From: Dolichospermum flos-aquae CCAP 1403/13F
GTDB taxonomy: Bacteria; Cyanobacteriota; Cyanobacteriia; Cyanobacteriales; Nostocaceae
Reading direction: 5' to 3'
Length of the DNA stretch: 64,000 nucleotides
Assembly (NCBI RefSeq): GCF_012516395.1
Contig: NZ_CP051206.1
Span: 1,240,001-1,304,000 of the forward strand
Made by a program: the position numbers and the translations under genes. The notes beneath the pieces are model-generated. The model did not search any database. It was not told the origin of the DNA and saw nothing but the letters and a program-made list of their open reading frames with translations. Each line of letters starts with the position of its first letter. Position 1 is the stretch's first letter. Of this stretch, positions 8,568 to 16,751 are shown in pieces.

Positions 8568-9395
8568 TTATGCTGCGTCGGAAAAGTACATAACTTTGCC
8601 ACTATAAGCTCGATATAAGTTTTCTTCTGTTAAGACTTGTTGGCGTGAACCTGTGGCGATCAATTCGCAATTTAGTAAGATTAAATCATCAAAATGGGTG
8701 ATTGATTCACCTAAATCATGATTAACTACTAGGACGATTTTATTGTTTTTTGCTAGTTCTTGAAAAACTTCAAAAATGATAGTTTGGGTTTTTTGATCTA
8801 TCCCTACAAATGGTTCATCAAAACAGAAAATTTCTGCTTCTTGAGTTAACGCCCTGGCTAAAAATACCCGTTGTTGTTGTCCTCCTGAAAGTTCACCAAT
8901 GGGACGATTTTTTAATTCTCCTATTCCGACTCGTTCTAATGCTTGTTTGGCGATTTGGCGGCTAACTGTGGAAAAACTCCGTAACCATCCTGTTTTTTTG
9001 ACACGCCCCATCATGACGACATCCCACACGGTCGCGGGGTAATTCCAGTCAATTTGGCTACGTTGTGGTACATAAGCAACTTTTTCTAGTTGCTGCATTA
9101 CAGGCTTATTTGCGTATAAAACTTGACCGCTACTCATGGGAACTAATCCCAAAAGGGCTTTCATTAATGTACTTTTACCAGCCCCATTTGGTCCAAAAAT
9201 GCCTGTGATTCTTCCTGGCTTAATTGTGCAATTAACGTCTCTCAATGCTTCTTGTGTGCGGTAATGTACGCCTACATTAGTGATGTTAATTGCTGTTGAG
9301 GAATTCATGTCAATGGATTTAATAACTTGTGTCAGTATATCTACTTGATTTTTGGGAGATAAACTAAATTTTTGGTAAAAAGAAACGTTTTGCAT
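8568..9395 (-). CDS. mntA: Manganese ABC transporter ATP-binding protein
   Basis: Up to 275 residues. It contains Walker A GPNGAGKST, the Q-loop (YVPQRS), the signature LSGGQQQR, Walker B EIFCFDEP and the switch histidine (VVNHD). It powers Mn uptake with the MntB permease and the MntC binding protein. An internal ATG at 9308 (MNSSTAINI) would remove a 29-residue extension not typical of the family and may be the true start; neither start has a convincing ribosome site. The gene is divergent from mntC. Confidence 0.87.
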   Translation of the reverse strand: MQNVSFYQKFSLSPKNQVDILTQVIKSIDMNSSTAINITNVGVHYRTQEALRDVNCTIKPGRITGIFGPNGAGKSTLMKALLGLVPMSSGQVLYANKPVMQQLEKVAYVPQRSQIDWNYPATVWDVVMMGRVKKTGWLRSFSTVSRQIAKQALERVGIGELKNRPIGELSGGQQQRVFLARALTQEAEIFCFDEPFVGIDQKTQTIIFEVFQELAKNNKIVLVVNHDLGESITHFDDLILLNCELIATGSRQQVLTEENLYRAYSGKVMYFSDAA

Positions 9396-9485
9396 AACCC
9401 TAGTTAAAATACTTATTTTTTGAGTTTACTATAAAAATGAGAGAAATATGAAAATATCTATAATTAGAAGTAATCACTGAGATAA
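9396..9485. promoter_or_regulatory. Divergent mntA / mntC promoter region
   Basis: This 90-bp AT-rich stretch separates the start codons of mntA (minus) and mntC (plus) and must hold at least one promoter. If the internal starts of both genes are used, the region widens to about 9309-9599. No recognisable MntR or Fur box could be assigned by eye. Confidence 0.45.
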
Positions 9486-10559
9486 ATGAAACTAATGCTG
9501 AATATAATGTATGGCTTATTACTGAAACCCCTCTCCAAACCTCTCCCCTGTGAGGAGAGAGGCTTTTATTCTTACTCCCCTTCCCTGCGAGGGAAGGGGT
9601 TGGGGGTTAGGTTCTCTTTACTTAATCCCCTTTGTCTAGGAATTTTCTTATCTTTGGCTTTAATGGGTTGTACTCCCAACTCCCAACCCCAGGGAAATAC
9701 TCAGCCACAGGTTATAGCAACGAGTACCATTATTGCTGATTTAGCTGAAGAAATTGGCGGAGAAGAAGTACAAATTACGGGAATTCTCAAACCAGGTGCG
9801 GACCCTCATGTTTACGAACCTGTACCCGCAGATAGTCGGGTTTTGGAAAAAGCTAACTTGATTTTGTATAACGGTTACAATTTAGAACCGGGACTTATTA
9901 AGTTAATGAATGCGACTGGAGGGAAAGCGAAAAAAATAGCTGTGGGAGAAGTTGTTAAATCTTTAAAATTAGATAAAGGTAAAGGGCAAATTGTCCCAGA
10001 TCCTCATGTTTGGGGCAGTGCAGAAAATGTTATATCTATGGTAAAAGCGATTCGAGATAGTTTAATTGAATTGTCACCAGAAGATCAAGAAAAATTTACC
10101 CAAAATGCCGAAAAGCTAACTGATGAATTACAACAATTACATCTTTGGATCATTCAAGAAATTCAAACTATTCCCGCAGATCAAAGGAAACTCATCACTA
10201 CCCATGATGCTTTTCAATATTACGGAAATGCTTATAAAATAGCGATCGCTGGAACTTTAATTGGCATTAGTACGGAGGAACAACCAAGCGCCCAAACTGT
10301 AAAAAAGTTAGTTGAATCAGTTAAAAAAATAGGTGTTCCTGCTATTTTTGCCGAAACGACAATTAACCCAGCTTTAATTAAAACAGTAGCCGAAGAAGCC
10401 GGAGTAAAATTAGCACCAACTCCACTTTTTTCTGATTCTATTGGGGCAAAGGGTAGTAATGGTGATACTTATATAAAAATGATGGCAGCAAATACCCGCG
10501 CTATTGTTGAAGCATTGGGAGGAAAATATACGCCATTTCCATTAAAGAGTCAAAAATAA
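9486..10559 (+). CDS. mntC: Manganese-binding lipoprotein of the Mn ABC transporter
   Basis: A cluster A-I metal-binding protein. The four metal ligands expected in MntC are visible: His in DPHVYEP, His in DPHVWG, Glu in FAETTIN and Asp in LFSDSIG. A Glu in the third position is the manganese-type set. The lipobox LMGC shows a lipoprotein anchored to the membrane. The first ~40 codons as drawn (9486-9605) are largely a dispersed palindromic repeat that reads through in frame. An in-frame TTG at 9600, preceded by GGGAAGGGG, gives a normal lipoprotein signal peptide and a 319-residue protein, and may be the real start. Confidence 0.88.
   Translation: MKLMLNIMYGLLLKPLSKPLPCEERGFYSYSPSLRGKGLGVRFSLLNPLCLGIFLSLALMGCTPNSQPQGNTQPQVIATSTIIADLAEEIGGEEVQITGILKPGADPHVYEPVPADSRVLEKANLILYNGYNLEPGLIKLMNATGGKAKKIAVGEVVKSLKLDKGKGQIVPDPHVWGSAENVISMVKAIRDSLIELSPEDQEKFTQNAEKLTDELQQLHLWIIQEIQTIPADQRKLITTHDAFQYYGNAYKIAIAGTLIGISTEEQPSAQTVKKLVESVKKIGVPAIFAETTINPALIKTVAEEAGVKLAPTPLFSDSIGAKGSNGDTYIKMMAANTRAIVEALGGKYTPFPLKSQK
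9524..9612. repeat. Dispersed palindromic repeat inside the 5' end of mntC
   Basis: The segment from aaacccctctccaaacctct to gttgggggttaggtt is the reverse complement of the repeat at 1508-1607. It contains two stems (CCTCTCCCCTG / GAGGAGAGAGG and CCCTTCCCTGCG / GAGGGAAGGGG). It keeps the mntC frame open. Confidence 0.75.
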
Positions 10560-10565
10560 GGATTA

Positions 10566-10596
10566 GATCCCCGACTTCTGAGAGAAGTCGGGGATC
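10566..10596. terminator. Hairpin of the GATCCCCGACTTCT family, copy 2
   Basis: Inverted repeat GATCCCCGACTTCT / AGAAGTCGGGGATC with a 3-base loop, 6 bp after the mntC stop and just beyond the acsF stop on the other strand. It sits between two convergent genes and is a plausible bidirectional terminator. Confidence 0.65.
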
Positions 10597-10607
10597 TGAT
10601 TGATTAA

Positions 10608-11684
10608 TTAACAAACTTGTTTACGAGTTGCTTCTGTGTCTATGGGTTTAATCAGAAATAGCTTGAACATATACCAAAAAATCATTAGAGTTAAGGGAAT
10701 TTTTTGGATGAATTTTGCAATTGCCCAATCATTGATTTGATTGAGATCAATTATTTTCTGATTATAGACAGCACATTGTTCCAAATACCAGAAAAAGTAA
10801 GGGTGATTGGTATTTAAAATAATTGGAAATGCTTTAGCTGCGGTTTTGTTAGTTTCTTCAACTACTTGAGTATTGTATTGACGAGGATGAATCCCTAATA
10901 TTTCATAGAAATTCCCTCTTTCAAATACTGTCATAGTGTGGGTAGCAAACACAGTTATCAAGAAAAACCGCACCCATAAGCGAGATCTCCAATTATTCCA
11001 TAATTGGGGTTGAGAACGTAACAAAGCTTTGAAAAAATCACCATGTCTATTCTCATCTTGACACCAGCTTTCAAACTTCCGAAATAGGGGATAAAACTGG
11101 TATTCGGGATTTTTTTCCATGTGACGAAATACTAAAATATAACGCCAATAACCTATTTTTTCTGATAGGTAAACTGTGTAAATAACCCACTCTATTGGGA
11201 AAAATGTATAGGTACGATTTTTAGTGAGATAACTCAAGTCAAGAGAAAGGTTAAAATCTGCCATTGACTTATTCAGAAATCCCGCATGACGGGCTTCATC
11301 TCGCGCTAAATAAGCAAATGCTTCTGATAGTAAAGCGTTACTGTCTTTAAGACGACGAGATAATTCTTTAAACAGTAAAAACCCGGAAAATTCTGAAGTA
11401 CAAGAACGTTCTAAAAAGTCGATGAAAGCAAGTCGTTTTTCACCAACAATGTGATCCCAACCTTGCTTAAATTCATCATCGCGCACAAAGTGATGACGGT
11501 TATAATCAGCCTTGAGTTCGTCAATTACAGACCTTAATTCCGTTTCATACCCAGAAATATCCATTTTTGCCACTGTGTCAAAATCAGTGGTATAAAAACG
11601 GGGTGTTAATAATGTTTCTTGAACTGGTGCTTTTACACCTGATTTCGATAAATCAAGTGGGGGTTTATCGAACGATTTAACCAT
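10608..11684 (-). CDS. acsF: Mg-protoporphyrin IX monomethyl ester (oxidative) cyclase
   Basis: A diiron enzyme that forms the fifth (E) ring of chlorophyll using O2. The product is 358 residues from the preferred ATG (11684), which follows AAAGGGACTACTT; an upstream in-frame ATG at 11702 overlaps that ribosome site. Diiron ligand motifs DEARHAG and DENRHGDFF are visible, as is the FERGNFYEILGIHPRQYN region of the family. It is divergent from a heme oxygenase and hemN. In Synechocystis the isoform ChlAII is grouped with ho2 and hemN and induced at low oxygen, so this copy is probably the low-oxygen isoform. That assignment rests on synteny. Confidence 0.9.
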   Translation of the reverse strand: MVKSFDKPPLDLSKSGVKAPVQETLLTPRFYTTDFDTVAKMDISGYETELRSVIDELKADYNRHHFVRDDEFKQGWDHIVGEKRLAFIDFLERSCTSEFSGFLLFKELSRRLKDSNALLSEAFAYLARDEARHAGFLNKSMADFNLSLDLSYLTKNRTYTFFPIEWVIYTVYLSEKIGYWRYILVFRHMEKNPEYQFYPLFRKFESWCQDENRHGDFFKALLRSQPQLWNNWRSRLWVRFFLITVFATHTMTVFERGNFYEILGIHPRQYNTQVVEETNKTAAKAFPIILNTNHPYFFWYLEQCAVYNQKIIDLNQINDWAIAKFIQKIPLTLMIFWYMFKLFLIKPIDTEATRKQVC

Positions 11685-12079
11685 AAGTAGTCCCTTTACC
11701 ATTGTCTGCCTTAAAATTATATAAGCATAAATATTTGTTATTAGTCATCAGTTAAATCATTGAAACTAATTCTTACAAAAATACTGAATTATCTTTAATT
11801 CTCCCATAGTTTAAATACCTATTTACTAAACAAATGTATTTATGAAACCATAAATAAATATGAATACTCTTATAGTTATACAAAGAATAATAGTTAAATG
11901 ATTTCAGGAGCAGTAAAACTAGCCGAAATCTGCATCGGTAGTAATTTGTGCTGGAGAAATTATTCTCAAAACCCTATTCCCATAGAATAGCAATTTTTCT
12001 GTGATGATAACGACGGTGAACTGATAAACAAGTCGTTGAAATTTGCAAACCCTGACACGTAAAGAAGAAGGAACTAAGA
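11685..12079. promoter_or_regulatory. Divergent acsF / heme oxygenase regulatory region
   Basis: About 395 bp of AT-rich DNA between the divergent start codons, with no credible gene. It must contain the promoters for acsF and for heme oxygenase-hemN. In relatives a MarR-type activator (ChlR) acts on the equivalent genes; no operator could be assigned with certainty. The heme oxygenase ATG is preceded by AAGGAACTAAGA. Confidence 0.5.
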
Positions 12080-12754
12080 ATGAGTAATGATTTGGCAATG
12101 AAACTGCGTGTAGGAACTCAACAAGCACATACAGATTCAGAAAATCTGGGTTTCATGAAATGTTTTGTCAAAGGAGTTGTAGATAGAGATTGTTTTATTC
12201 AGTTGTTGAGGAATTTCTATTTTGTTTACAGTGAACTAGAAACAGCAATTGAGAAACATAAACAGCATCCTGTCATTAATTTGATTTATTTTCCCGAACT
12301 AAATCGCCAATCTTCCCTAGAACAAGATATGTTATTTTACTATGGGAATCAATGGCAGAAACGCATCACCCCTTCACCCGCTGCTCAAGCTTATATTGCG
12401 CGTATTCAACAAATTTCTACTCATGAACCTGCACTATTGTTAGCTCATTCCTATACTCGTTATTTGGGTGATCTTTCTGGTGGGCAAATGCTACAAAAAA
12501 TTGCTCAATCAGCCTTAAAACTGTCTGGACATGAAGGAACATCATTTTACAACTTTCAGCAAATTCCAGACAAGCAGGCTTTCAAAGGAAAGTATCGTCA
12601 AGCATTAGATAAACTATCTATTGACGATAAAACCACTGACAAAATTGTGGCAGAAGCTAACCATGCTTTCAAGCTAAATATGCAGATACTTAAAGAGTTG
12701 GAAAGTATTTTAATCCAAGCCCTGGGTAGAGCTACTTACAACGAATTAACTTGA
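12080..12754 (+). CDS. ho2: Heme oxygenase, low-oxygen type by context
   Basis: 224 residues, the usual length of cyanobacterial heme oxygenases. It cleaves heme to biliverdin IX-alpha, CO and iron, giving the precursor of phycobilins. The proximal heme ligand is H17 (TQQAHTDSE). The distal-helix glycine motif appears as YLGDLSGGQMLQKIA. A good ribosome site (AAGGAAC) precedes the ATG. hemN follows 354 bp downstream on the same strand and acsF is divergent upstream, the gene set known to be induced under micro-oxic conditions in Synechocystis. The ho2 symbol is based on this synteny. Confidence 0.88.
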   Translation: MSNDLAMKLRVGTQQAHTDSENLGFMKCFVKGVVDRDCFIQLLRNFYFVYSELETAIEKHKQHPVINLIYFPELNRQSSLEQDMLFYYGNQWQKRITPSPAAQAYIARIQQISTHEPALLLAHSYTRYLGDLSGGQMLQKIAQSALKLSGHEGTSFYNFQQIPDKQAFKGKYRQALDKLSIDDKTTDKIVAEANHAFKLNMQILKELESILIQALGRATYNELT

Positions 12755-13108
12755 GTCTCTGCATCATTTACAAAAATATAATTCATCACCCAATTAATTT
12801 TGACAATGATGAATTATATAAAAATCCTAAACAAGATGCAAACATCTATTTATTCTCTTCCTCTGTGTTCTCTGTGCCTCTGTGGTTCGTTAAAAATAAT
12901 ACTAACCACAAACGAATAGGATAAAAATATTCTATTTGCTAATAGCTAAATCCTCAATTACAACATTAAATTGGGAAAATTAATTGTGATTATTCCCAAC
13001 TAGTAAGGGCGAAGAATTCGGATTGAGAATTAATGGTTTTAGCGATAGTTTATCGGCCGAATGCTTCGCCCCTACAAGGACATATACCCACATTTATTGG
13101 AGGCTGTA
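12755..13108. repeat. Spacer between heme oxygenase and hemN with repeats
   Basis: No gene is visible. It contains a ctctgtgcctctgtggttcg repeat (about 12865-12890). It also holds a palindromic element at about 13007-13077 with arms GGGCGAAGAATTCGG and CCGAATGCTTCGCCC, related to the 88-bp repeat near folE. The hemN ribosome site lies just after it. Confidence 0.6.
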
Positions 13109-14491
13109 ATGGTTTTTCTATTACCTGGTGTTAAGTTTGATTTTGATCTAATTCAAAAGTATGATACTCGCGCTCCTCGATATACGAGTTATCCCCCAGC
13201 AACGGAATTAAGTGAAAATTTCACTGCAAGAGATTTCCAATCTGCAATTACCGCTTCCAATCAAAGACAAACACCTCTATCCCTATATTTCCATATTCCT
13301 TTTTGCCAAAGCGCTTGTTATTTCTGCGGTTGCAATACCGTGATTACCAATAACAAGAAAATGGCTATTCCATATCTAGAACATTTGGAACAGGAAATCA
13401 AAAATACCTCAGATTTAATTGACAAAGATAGAAAAGTCCTTCAGATTCATTGGGGTGGAGGTACACCGAATTATTTAGAACTTGATCAAGTAGAATTTCT
13501 ATGGAAAAATATTACCCGTAATTTCCAAATTGCTTCAGATGCAGAAGTATCCATTGAAATTAATCCCCGCTATGTGACTAGAGACTATATCTTATTTTTG
13601 CGAGATATTGGCTTTAATCGCATTAGTTTTGGGATTCAAGATTTTAACCCAGAAGTACAAACAGCGGTGAATCGGATTCAACCAGAAGCACTACTTTTTG
13701 ATGTGATGAGTTGGATTAAGGAGGCTAAATTTGATAGTGTCAATGTAGATTTAATTTATGGTCTACCTTATCAAACTCTTGACACTTTTCGGGAAACATT
13801 ACACAAGACAATGGCATTGGATGCTGATAGAATTGTCGTGTTTAATTTTGCCTATGTTCCTTGGATTAAACCTGTACAAAAAATGATTCCCCAAGCCGCA
13901 TTACCGGGAGCAGAAGAAAAGTTAGATATTCTCAAAATGACGATTGAGGAATTAACTAATAATGAGTATCTGTTTATTGGGATGGATCATTTTGCTAAAA
14001 ATAACAATGAATTAGCGATCGCTCAACGTCATGGTACACTAAAACGTAATTTCCAAGGTTATACTACCCACGCGGAAACGGAATTGTTTGGTTTCGGTGC
14101 CACATCTATTAGTATGTTAGAAGATGCCTATGCTCAAAACCACAAGGAATTAAAGGATTATTACAAAGCAGTTGCAGCAGGTGTAATTCCTACCAGTAAA
14201 GGCATTAAACTCACTCAAGATGACATTATTAGACGGGATGTAATTATGTCAATAATGTCTCACTTTCAGTTAAATAAGTCAGAGATTGAGCAGAAATATC
14301 ATATCAATTTTGATAAATATTTTGGCTATGAACTCAAAGAATTAGCACCACTACAAGCGGATGGATTAGTAAATGTATTAGCAGACGAAATCCATATTAC
14401 TGATATTGGTAGATTGCTAGTTAGAAATATTGCAGTTGTTTTCGATACTCATACAAGAACTAGAGAGACAAAATTCTCTCGTTCTATTTAA
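13109..14491 (+). CDS. hemN: Oxygen-independent coproporphyrinogen III oxidase (radical SAM)
   Basis: Converts coproporphyrinogen III to protoporphyrinogen IX without O2, for heme and chlorophyll. The ATG at 13109 follows GGAGG at six bases; a longer frame from 13061 begins inside a repeat and is rejected. The 460-residue product has the HemN N-terminus (YTSYPPAT), the radical-SAM cluster motif at C66, C70, C73 plus C75 (FCQSACYFCGC), the GGGTPNYL motif and the C-terminal HemN domain. Grouping with acsF and heme oxygenase fits a low-oxygen tetrapyrrole response. An ISAs1-type MITE sits 14 bp after its stop codon. Confidence 0.92.
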   Translation: MVFLLPGVKFDFDLIQKYDTRAPRYTSYPPATELSENFTARDFQSAITASNQRQTPLSLYFHIPFCQSACYFCGCNTVITNNKKMAIPYLEHLEQEIKNTSDLIDKDRKVLQIHWGGGTPNYLELDQVEFLWKNITRNFQIASDAEVSIEINPRYVTRDYILFLRDIGFNRISFGIQDFNPEVQTAVNRIQPEALLFDVMSWIKEAKFDSVNVDLIYGLPYQTLDTFRETLHKTMALDADRIVVFNFAYVPWIKPVQKMIPQAALPGAEEKLDILKMTIEELTNNEYLFIGMDHFAKNNNELAIAQRHGTLKRNFQGYTTHAETELFGFGATSISMLEDAYAQNHKELKDYYKAVAAGVIPTSKGIKLTQDDIIRRDVIMSIMSHFQLNKSEIEQKYHINFDKYFGYELKELAPLQADGLVNVLADEIHITDIGRLLVRNIAVVFDTHTRTRETKFSRSI

Positions 14492-14505
14492 TGAGCATTG
14501 GTATG

Positions 14506-14631
14506 CAGGGCAAACGCACCTAAATTCTGTAATCCATGCCCAGCAAGGGTTTCAACCTTTAGTTACAAAAATTAACAATCGTCAAAACCTTTGTCCAGTA
14601 AGCATTCTAAAAATAAGATGCGCTTGCCCTG
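14506..14631. mobile_element. ISAs1-type MITE with 10-bp target duplication
   Basis: 126 bp with inverted ends CAGGGCAAACGCACCTAAAT and, on the other strand, CAGGGCAAGCGCATCTTATT. These resemble the ends of the full ISAs1 element at 33566-35172 (CAGGGGAAACGCATCTAA). It is flanked by the exact direct repeat cattggtatg (14496-14505 and 14632-14641). It has no coding capacity and is presumably moved by an ISAs1 transposase in trans. Confidence 0.82.
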
Positions 14632-14772
14632 CATTGGTATGTAGTGATGATTTATGAACAGAACAAAACTACATACCTTTTGATTTATACAGTTTATGTC
14701 ATTAGGTAGAAATAAATAATATTAAGCTTTGATAAATTTGACATAACCTAAGTCAATTTTTTGAGGCAATCA

Positions 14773-15045
14773 ATGAATATTATTACTTGGATAATTTTGG
14801 GACTATTAGCTGGTGTAATTGCCAAATCAATCTATCCTGGTTATCAAGGTGGGGGGATGATATCCACCATGATCTTAGGTATTGTTGGTGCTTTTATCGG
14901 TGGTACTTTATTTACTCTTCTCCGCACAGGGACTTTACAACTAACATCGGCATCTTTAAGTATTCCTGGGGTAATAGTGGCAGTTCTTGGGGCAATTATT
15001 GCCATTTATTTGTGGGGATTATTCCAAAGAGGCAGCAGGGCATAA
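14773..15045 (+). CDS. GlsB/YeaQ/YmgE family stress-response membrane protein
   Basis: 90 residues from the ATG at 14773, preceded by TTGAGG at the right distance. Three hydrophobic segments with glycine-rich turns (IILGLLAGVIAKSIYPG, ILGIVGAFIGGTL and IPGVIVAVLGAIIAIYLWGL) are typical of the transglycosylase-associated (GlsB/YeaQ) family. These small inner-membrane proteins are linked to stress responses, but their activity is unproven. The family prefix is short and glycine-spaced as expected. It stands alone, with repeats on both sides. Confidence 0.85.
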   Translation: MNIITWIILGLLAGVIAKSIYPGYQGGGMISTMILGIVGAFIGGTLFTLLRTGTLQLTSASLSIPGVIVAVLGAIIAIYLWGLFQRGSRA

Positions 15046-15100
15046 CTTACTAATAGTTAGCTATTGATATAGCATTATTAAAGTCATTTTCATTAATTTA

Positions 15101-15185
15101 CGTAGGTTGGGTTGACGCAAGGAAACCCAACATTGTTACATTATCAAAACTTTGGTTGGGTTGCGATGCAGCTTAACCCAACCTA
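15101..15185. repeat. Palindromic intergenic repeat (GTAGGTTGGGTT type)
   Basis: Arms gtaggttgggttgacgcaag and cttaacccaacctac, with an inner pair ggaaacccaac / ggttgggttgcg, form a near-palindromic 85-bp element without a reading frame. It resembles MITE-like intergenic repeats found widely in cyanobacteria. It directly abuts the Uma2 remnant. Confidence 0.6.
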
Positions 15186-15189
15186 CATT

Positions 15190-15357
15190 TTAAATTGTTT
15201 CTGGGTCAATATTTAGTTCTCGCAACTTTGCTGCTAAACGTTCTGCGGTTTCTTCAGGGGTAAAAACTAGCTTTCCTTCTGGTGTAAAATACCGTAATAA
15301 ACCCTCATAAATTCCCAAATATAAACCTAGCTGACGACTCCATAAATGTCCTTGTAG
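15190..15357 (-). pseudogene. Uma2 family endonuclease, C-terminal remnant
   Basis: The reverse strand reads LQGHLWSRQLGLYLGIYE, then ETAERLAAKLRELNIDPETI and a stop. This matches the pattern of the last ~55 residues of the intact Uma2 gene at 35747-36529 (LWSRRLGLWLGTWEG ... ADRLAARLRELGEDPDIL). An in-frame stop lies immediately upstream and no PD-(D/E)XK core is present, so it is a 5'-deleted relic. Residue conservation suggests fairly recent loss. Confidence 0.75.
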
Positions 15358-15382
15358 TTATTTGTTGATTATAACATTAATT

Positions 15383-15554
15383 TTTATCATCAGGATTTAG
15401 AGGATTTAAAGATTAACAAGATATTCTATTTATTCATCCTGAACATCCTCAAATCCTGGACATCCTGATTCTGACAATTTCCAAAATTTCCTAACCATCA
15501 AAAATCATTCATCCTGAAAATCCTCAAATCCTGGATATCCTGATTCTGACAATT
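15383..15554. repeat. ATCCTCAAATCCTGGA-type repeats
   Basis: Two near-identical copies of a ~46-bp unit (about 15437-15483 and 15510-15556, catcctgaa.atcctcaaat then cctggacatcctgattctga) follow one inverted partial copy (about 15389-15410). No gene is visible. The last copy touches the stop codon of the site-2 protease. Confidence 0.6.
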
Positions 15555-16751
15555 TCATTTTTCTACAGACTTCGCTATTACCCCTAATTGTAAACCTAGA
15601 GGAAAACTCCCTTCTTCCTTGATGCGTTTAATTTCCGCAGCAGTAATTGGCAAATTTAACCTTTGTGCTAATGCTTGGACAATATCCCCTCTATCAATGA
15701 CACCAGCAACAGCATCCGCAGGAGAAAGAACAGTAATCTGAGGTAATTGTTCAGTTTCTAATTTCTTAATTACCTCTGCTAAAGAAGTAGATTCAATAAC
15801 AGTAGGAATTGTATTTAGGGGATGAACAATACTTTGTAAAGTTTGGGTTTCCCATTCACTTCTTCGGGTAGTTCGCAAATCATTAATATTAACCAAACCG
15901 CGATAACGACCATCAGCAGCCGCAAAATAAACTTCTGGTGTAGTAGTTTCTAAAAGATAAGAATCAGCGAATTCTCGCAATGTTTGATTAGCATCAACTA
16001 CCCGAAAATTACGAGTCATACCATCAGATACTACTAACTTTAGTAAAGTTTCTTGTAATGTAGTTACCCGGTCATAACTGTTAGCATTACGAACCGCAAA
16101 CCAACCGATCAAAACAATCCATAAACCCGTGATAAATTCTCTGGTGAAGAAATCAATGGCAAATCCCAAAGCGATCGCACCATAACCTAAAATTTGTCCG
16201 GCTTTTGCTGCCCAGTGTACAGCTTTAAAGCGATCGCCTGTAATTTTCCACAAAGCCGCTTTTAACACCTGTCCCCCGTCCAAAGGTAAACCAGGAATTA
16301 AATTAAATAAAGCCACAACTAAGTTAATTCTTGATAAATCTCCCATCATTTCATGCAAAGGATTACTATCAGGAATAACACTCGCACCCAGACGCAGTAA
16401 GAAAAATAGGATAACACTTACCGCCGGACCAGCGATCGCTACTTGAAAAGCTTTACCAGGAGTTTTTGATTCCTCCTCGATGGCCGCAACTCCCCCAAAC
16501 AAAAACAAAGTAATAGAATTCACCTTAATTCCTTGGGACTGTGCCACCAAGCTATGTCCCAACTCATGCAGTAGCACCGAAGCAAATAACAACAGTGCCA
16601 TAATCAAACCAGCACTCCAACCCGCGACAGTCCCCCATTGTTGGTAAGCAAATCCAAAATTCAGGGTAGTTAACCCCAAAATTACAAACCATAAGGGGTC
16701 TAAAAATAAAGGAATACCAAATAAAGAACCTATTTGCCAATTAGTTTGCAT
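15555..16751 (-). CDS. Site-2 protease family (M50) membrane metalloprotease with CBS domains
   Basis: 398 residues. The membrane part (about 1-215) carries the zinc motif HELGH (LLHELGHSLVAQ) and the second ligand motif NLIPGLPLDGGQ. The C-terminal part (about 230-385) holds two CBS repeats, recognised from VSDGMTRNFRVVD and VINTxD-like LVNINDLRTT and GVIDRGDIVQAL, which usually bind adenine nucleotides. It probably performs regulated intramembrane proteolysis; substrate unknown. The gene stands alone. It matches the Synechocystis-type CBS-containing M50 group in length. Confidence 0.9.
   Translation of the reverse strand: MQTNWQIGSLFGIPLFLDPLWFVILGLTTLNFGFAYQQWGTVAGWSAGLIMALLLFASVLLHELGHSLVAQSQGIKVNSITLFLFGGVAAIEEESKTPGKAFQVAIAGPAVSVILFFLLRLGASVIPDSNPLHEMMGDLSRINLVVALFNLIPGLPLDGGQVLKAALWKITGDRFKAVHWAAKAGQILGYGAIALGFAIDFFTREFITGLWIVLIGWFAVRNANSYDRVTTLQETLLKLVVSDGMTRNFRVVDANQTLREFADSYLLETTTPEVYFAAADGRYRGLVNINDLRTTRRSEWETQTLQSIVHPLNTIPTVIESTSLAEVIKKLETEQLPQITVLSPADAVAGVIDRGDIVQALAQRLNLPITAAEIKRIKEEGSFPLGLQLGVIAKSVEK

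Noticed and set aside
11919-12128. Small minus-strand frame in the acsF/heme oxygenase intergenic region
   Set aside because: Overlaps the heme oxygenase start, has no ribosome site and no recognisable protein character.
13061-13108. Sixteen-codon N-terminal extension of hemN
   Set aside because: It begins inside a palindromic repeat; GGAGG before ATG 13109 and the family N-terminus support the later start.
14430-14657. 75-codon frame after hemN
   Set aside because: It runs through the MITE at 14506-14631 and overlaps the hemN end; non-coding repeat sequence.
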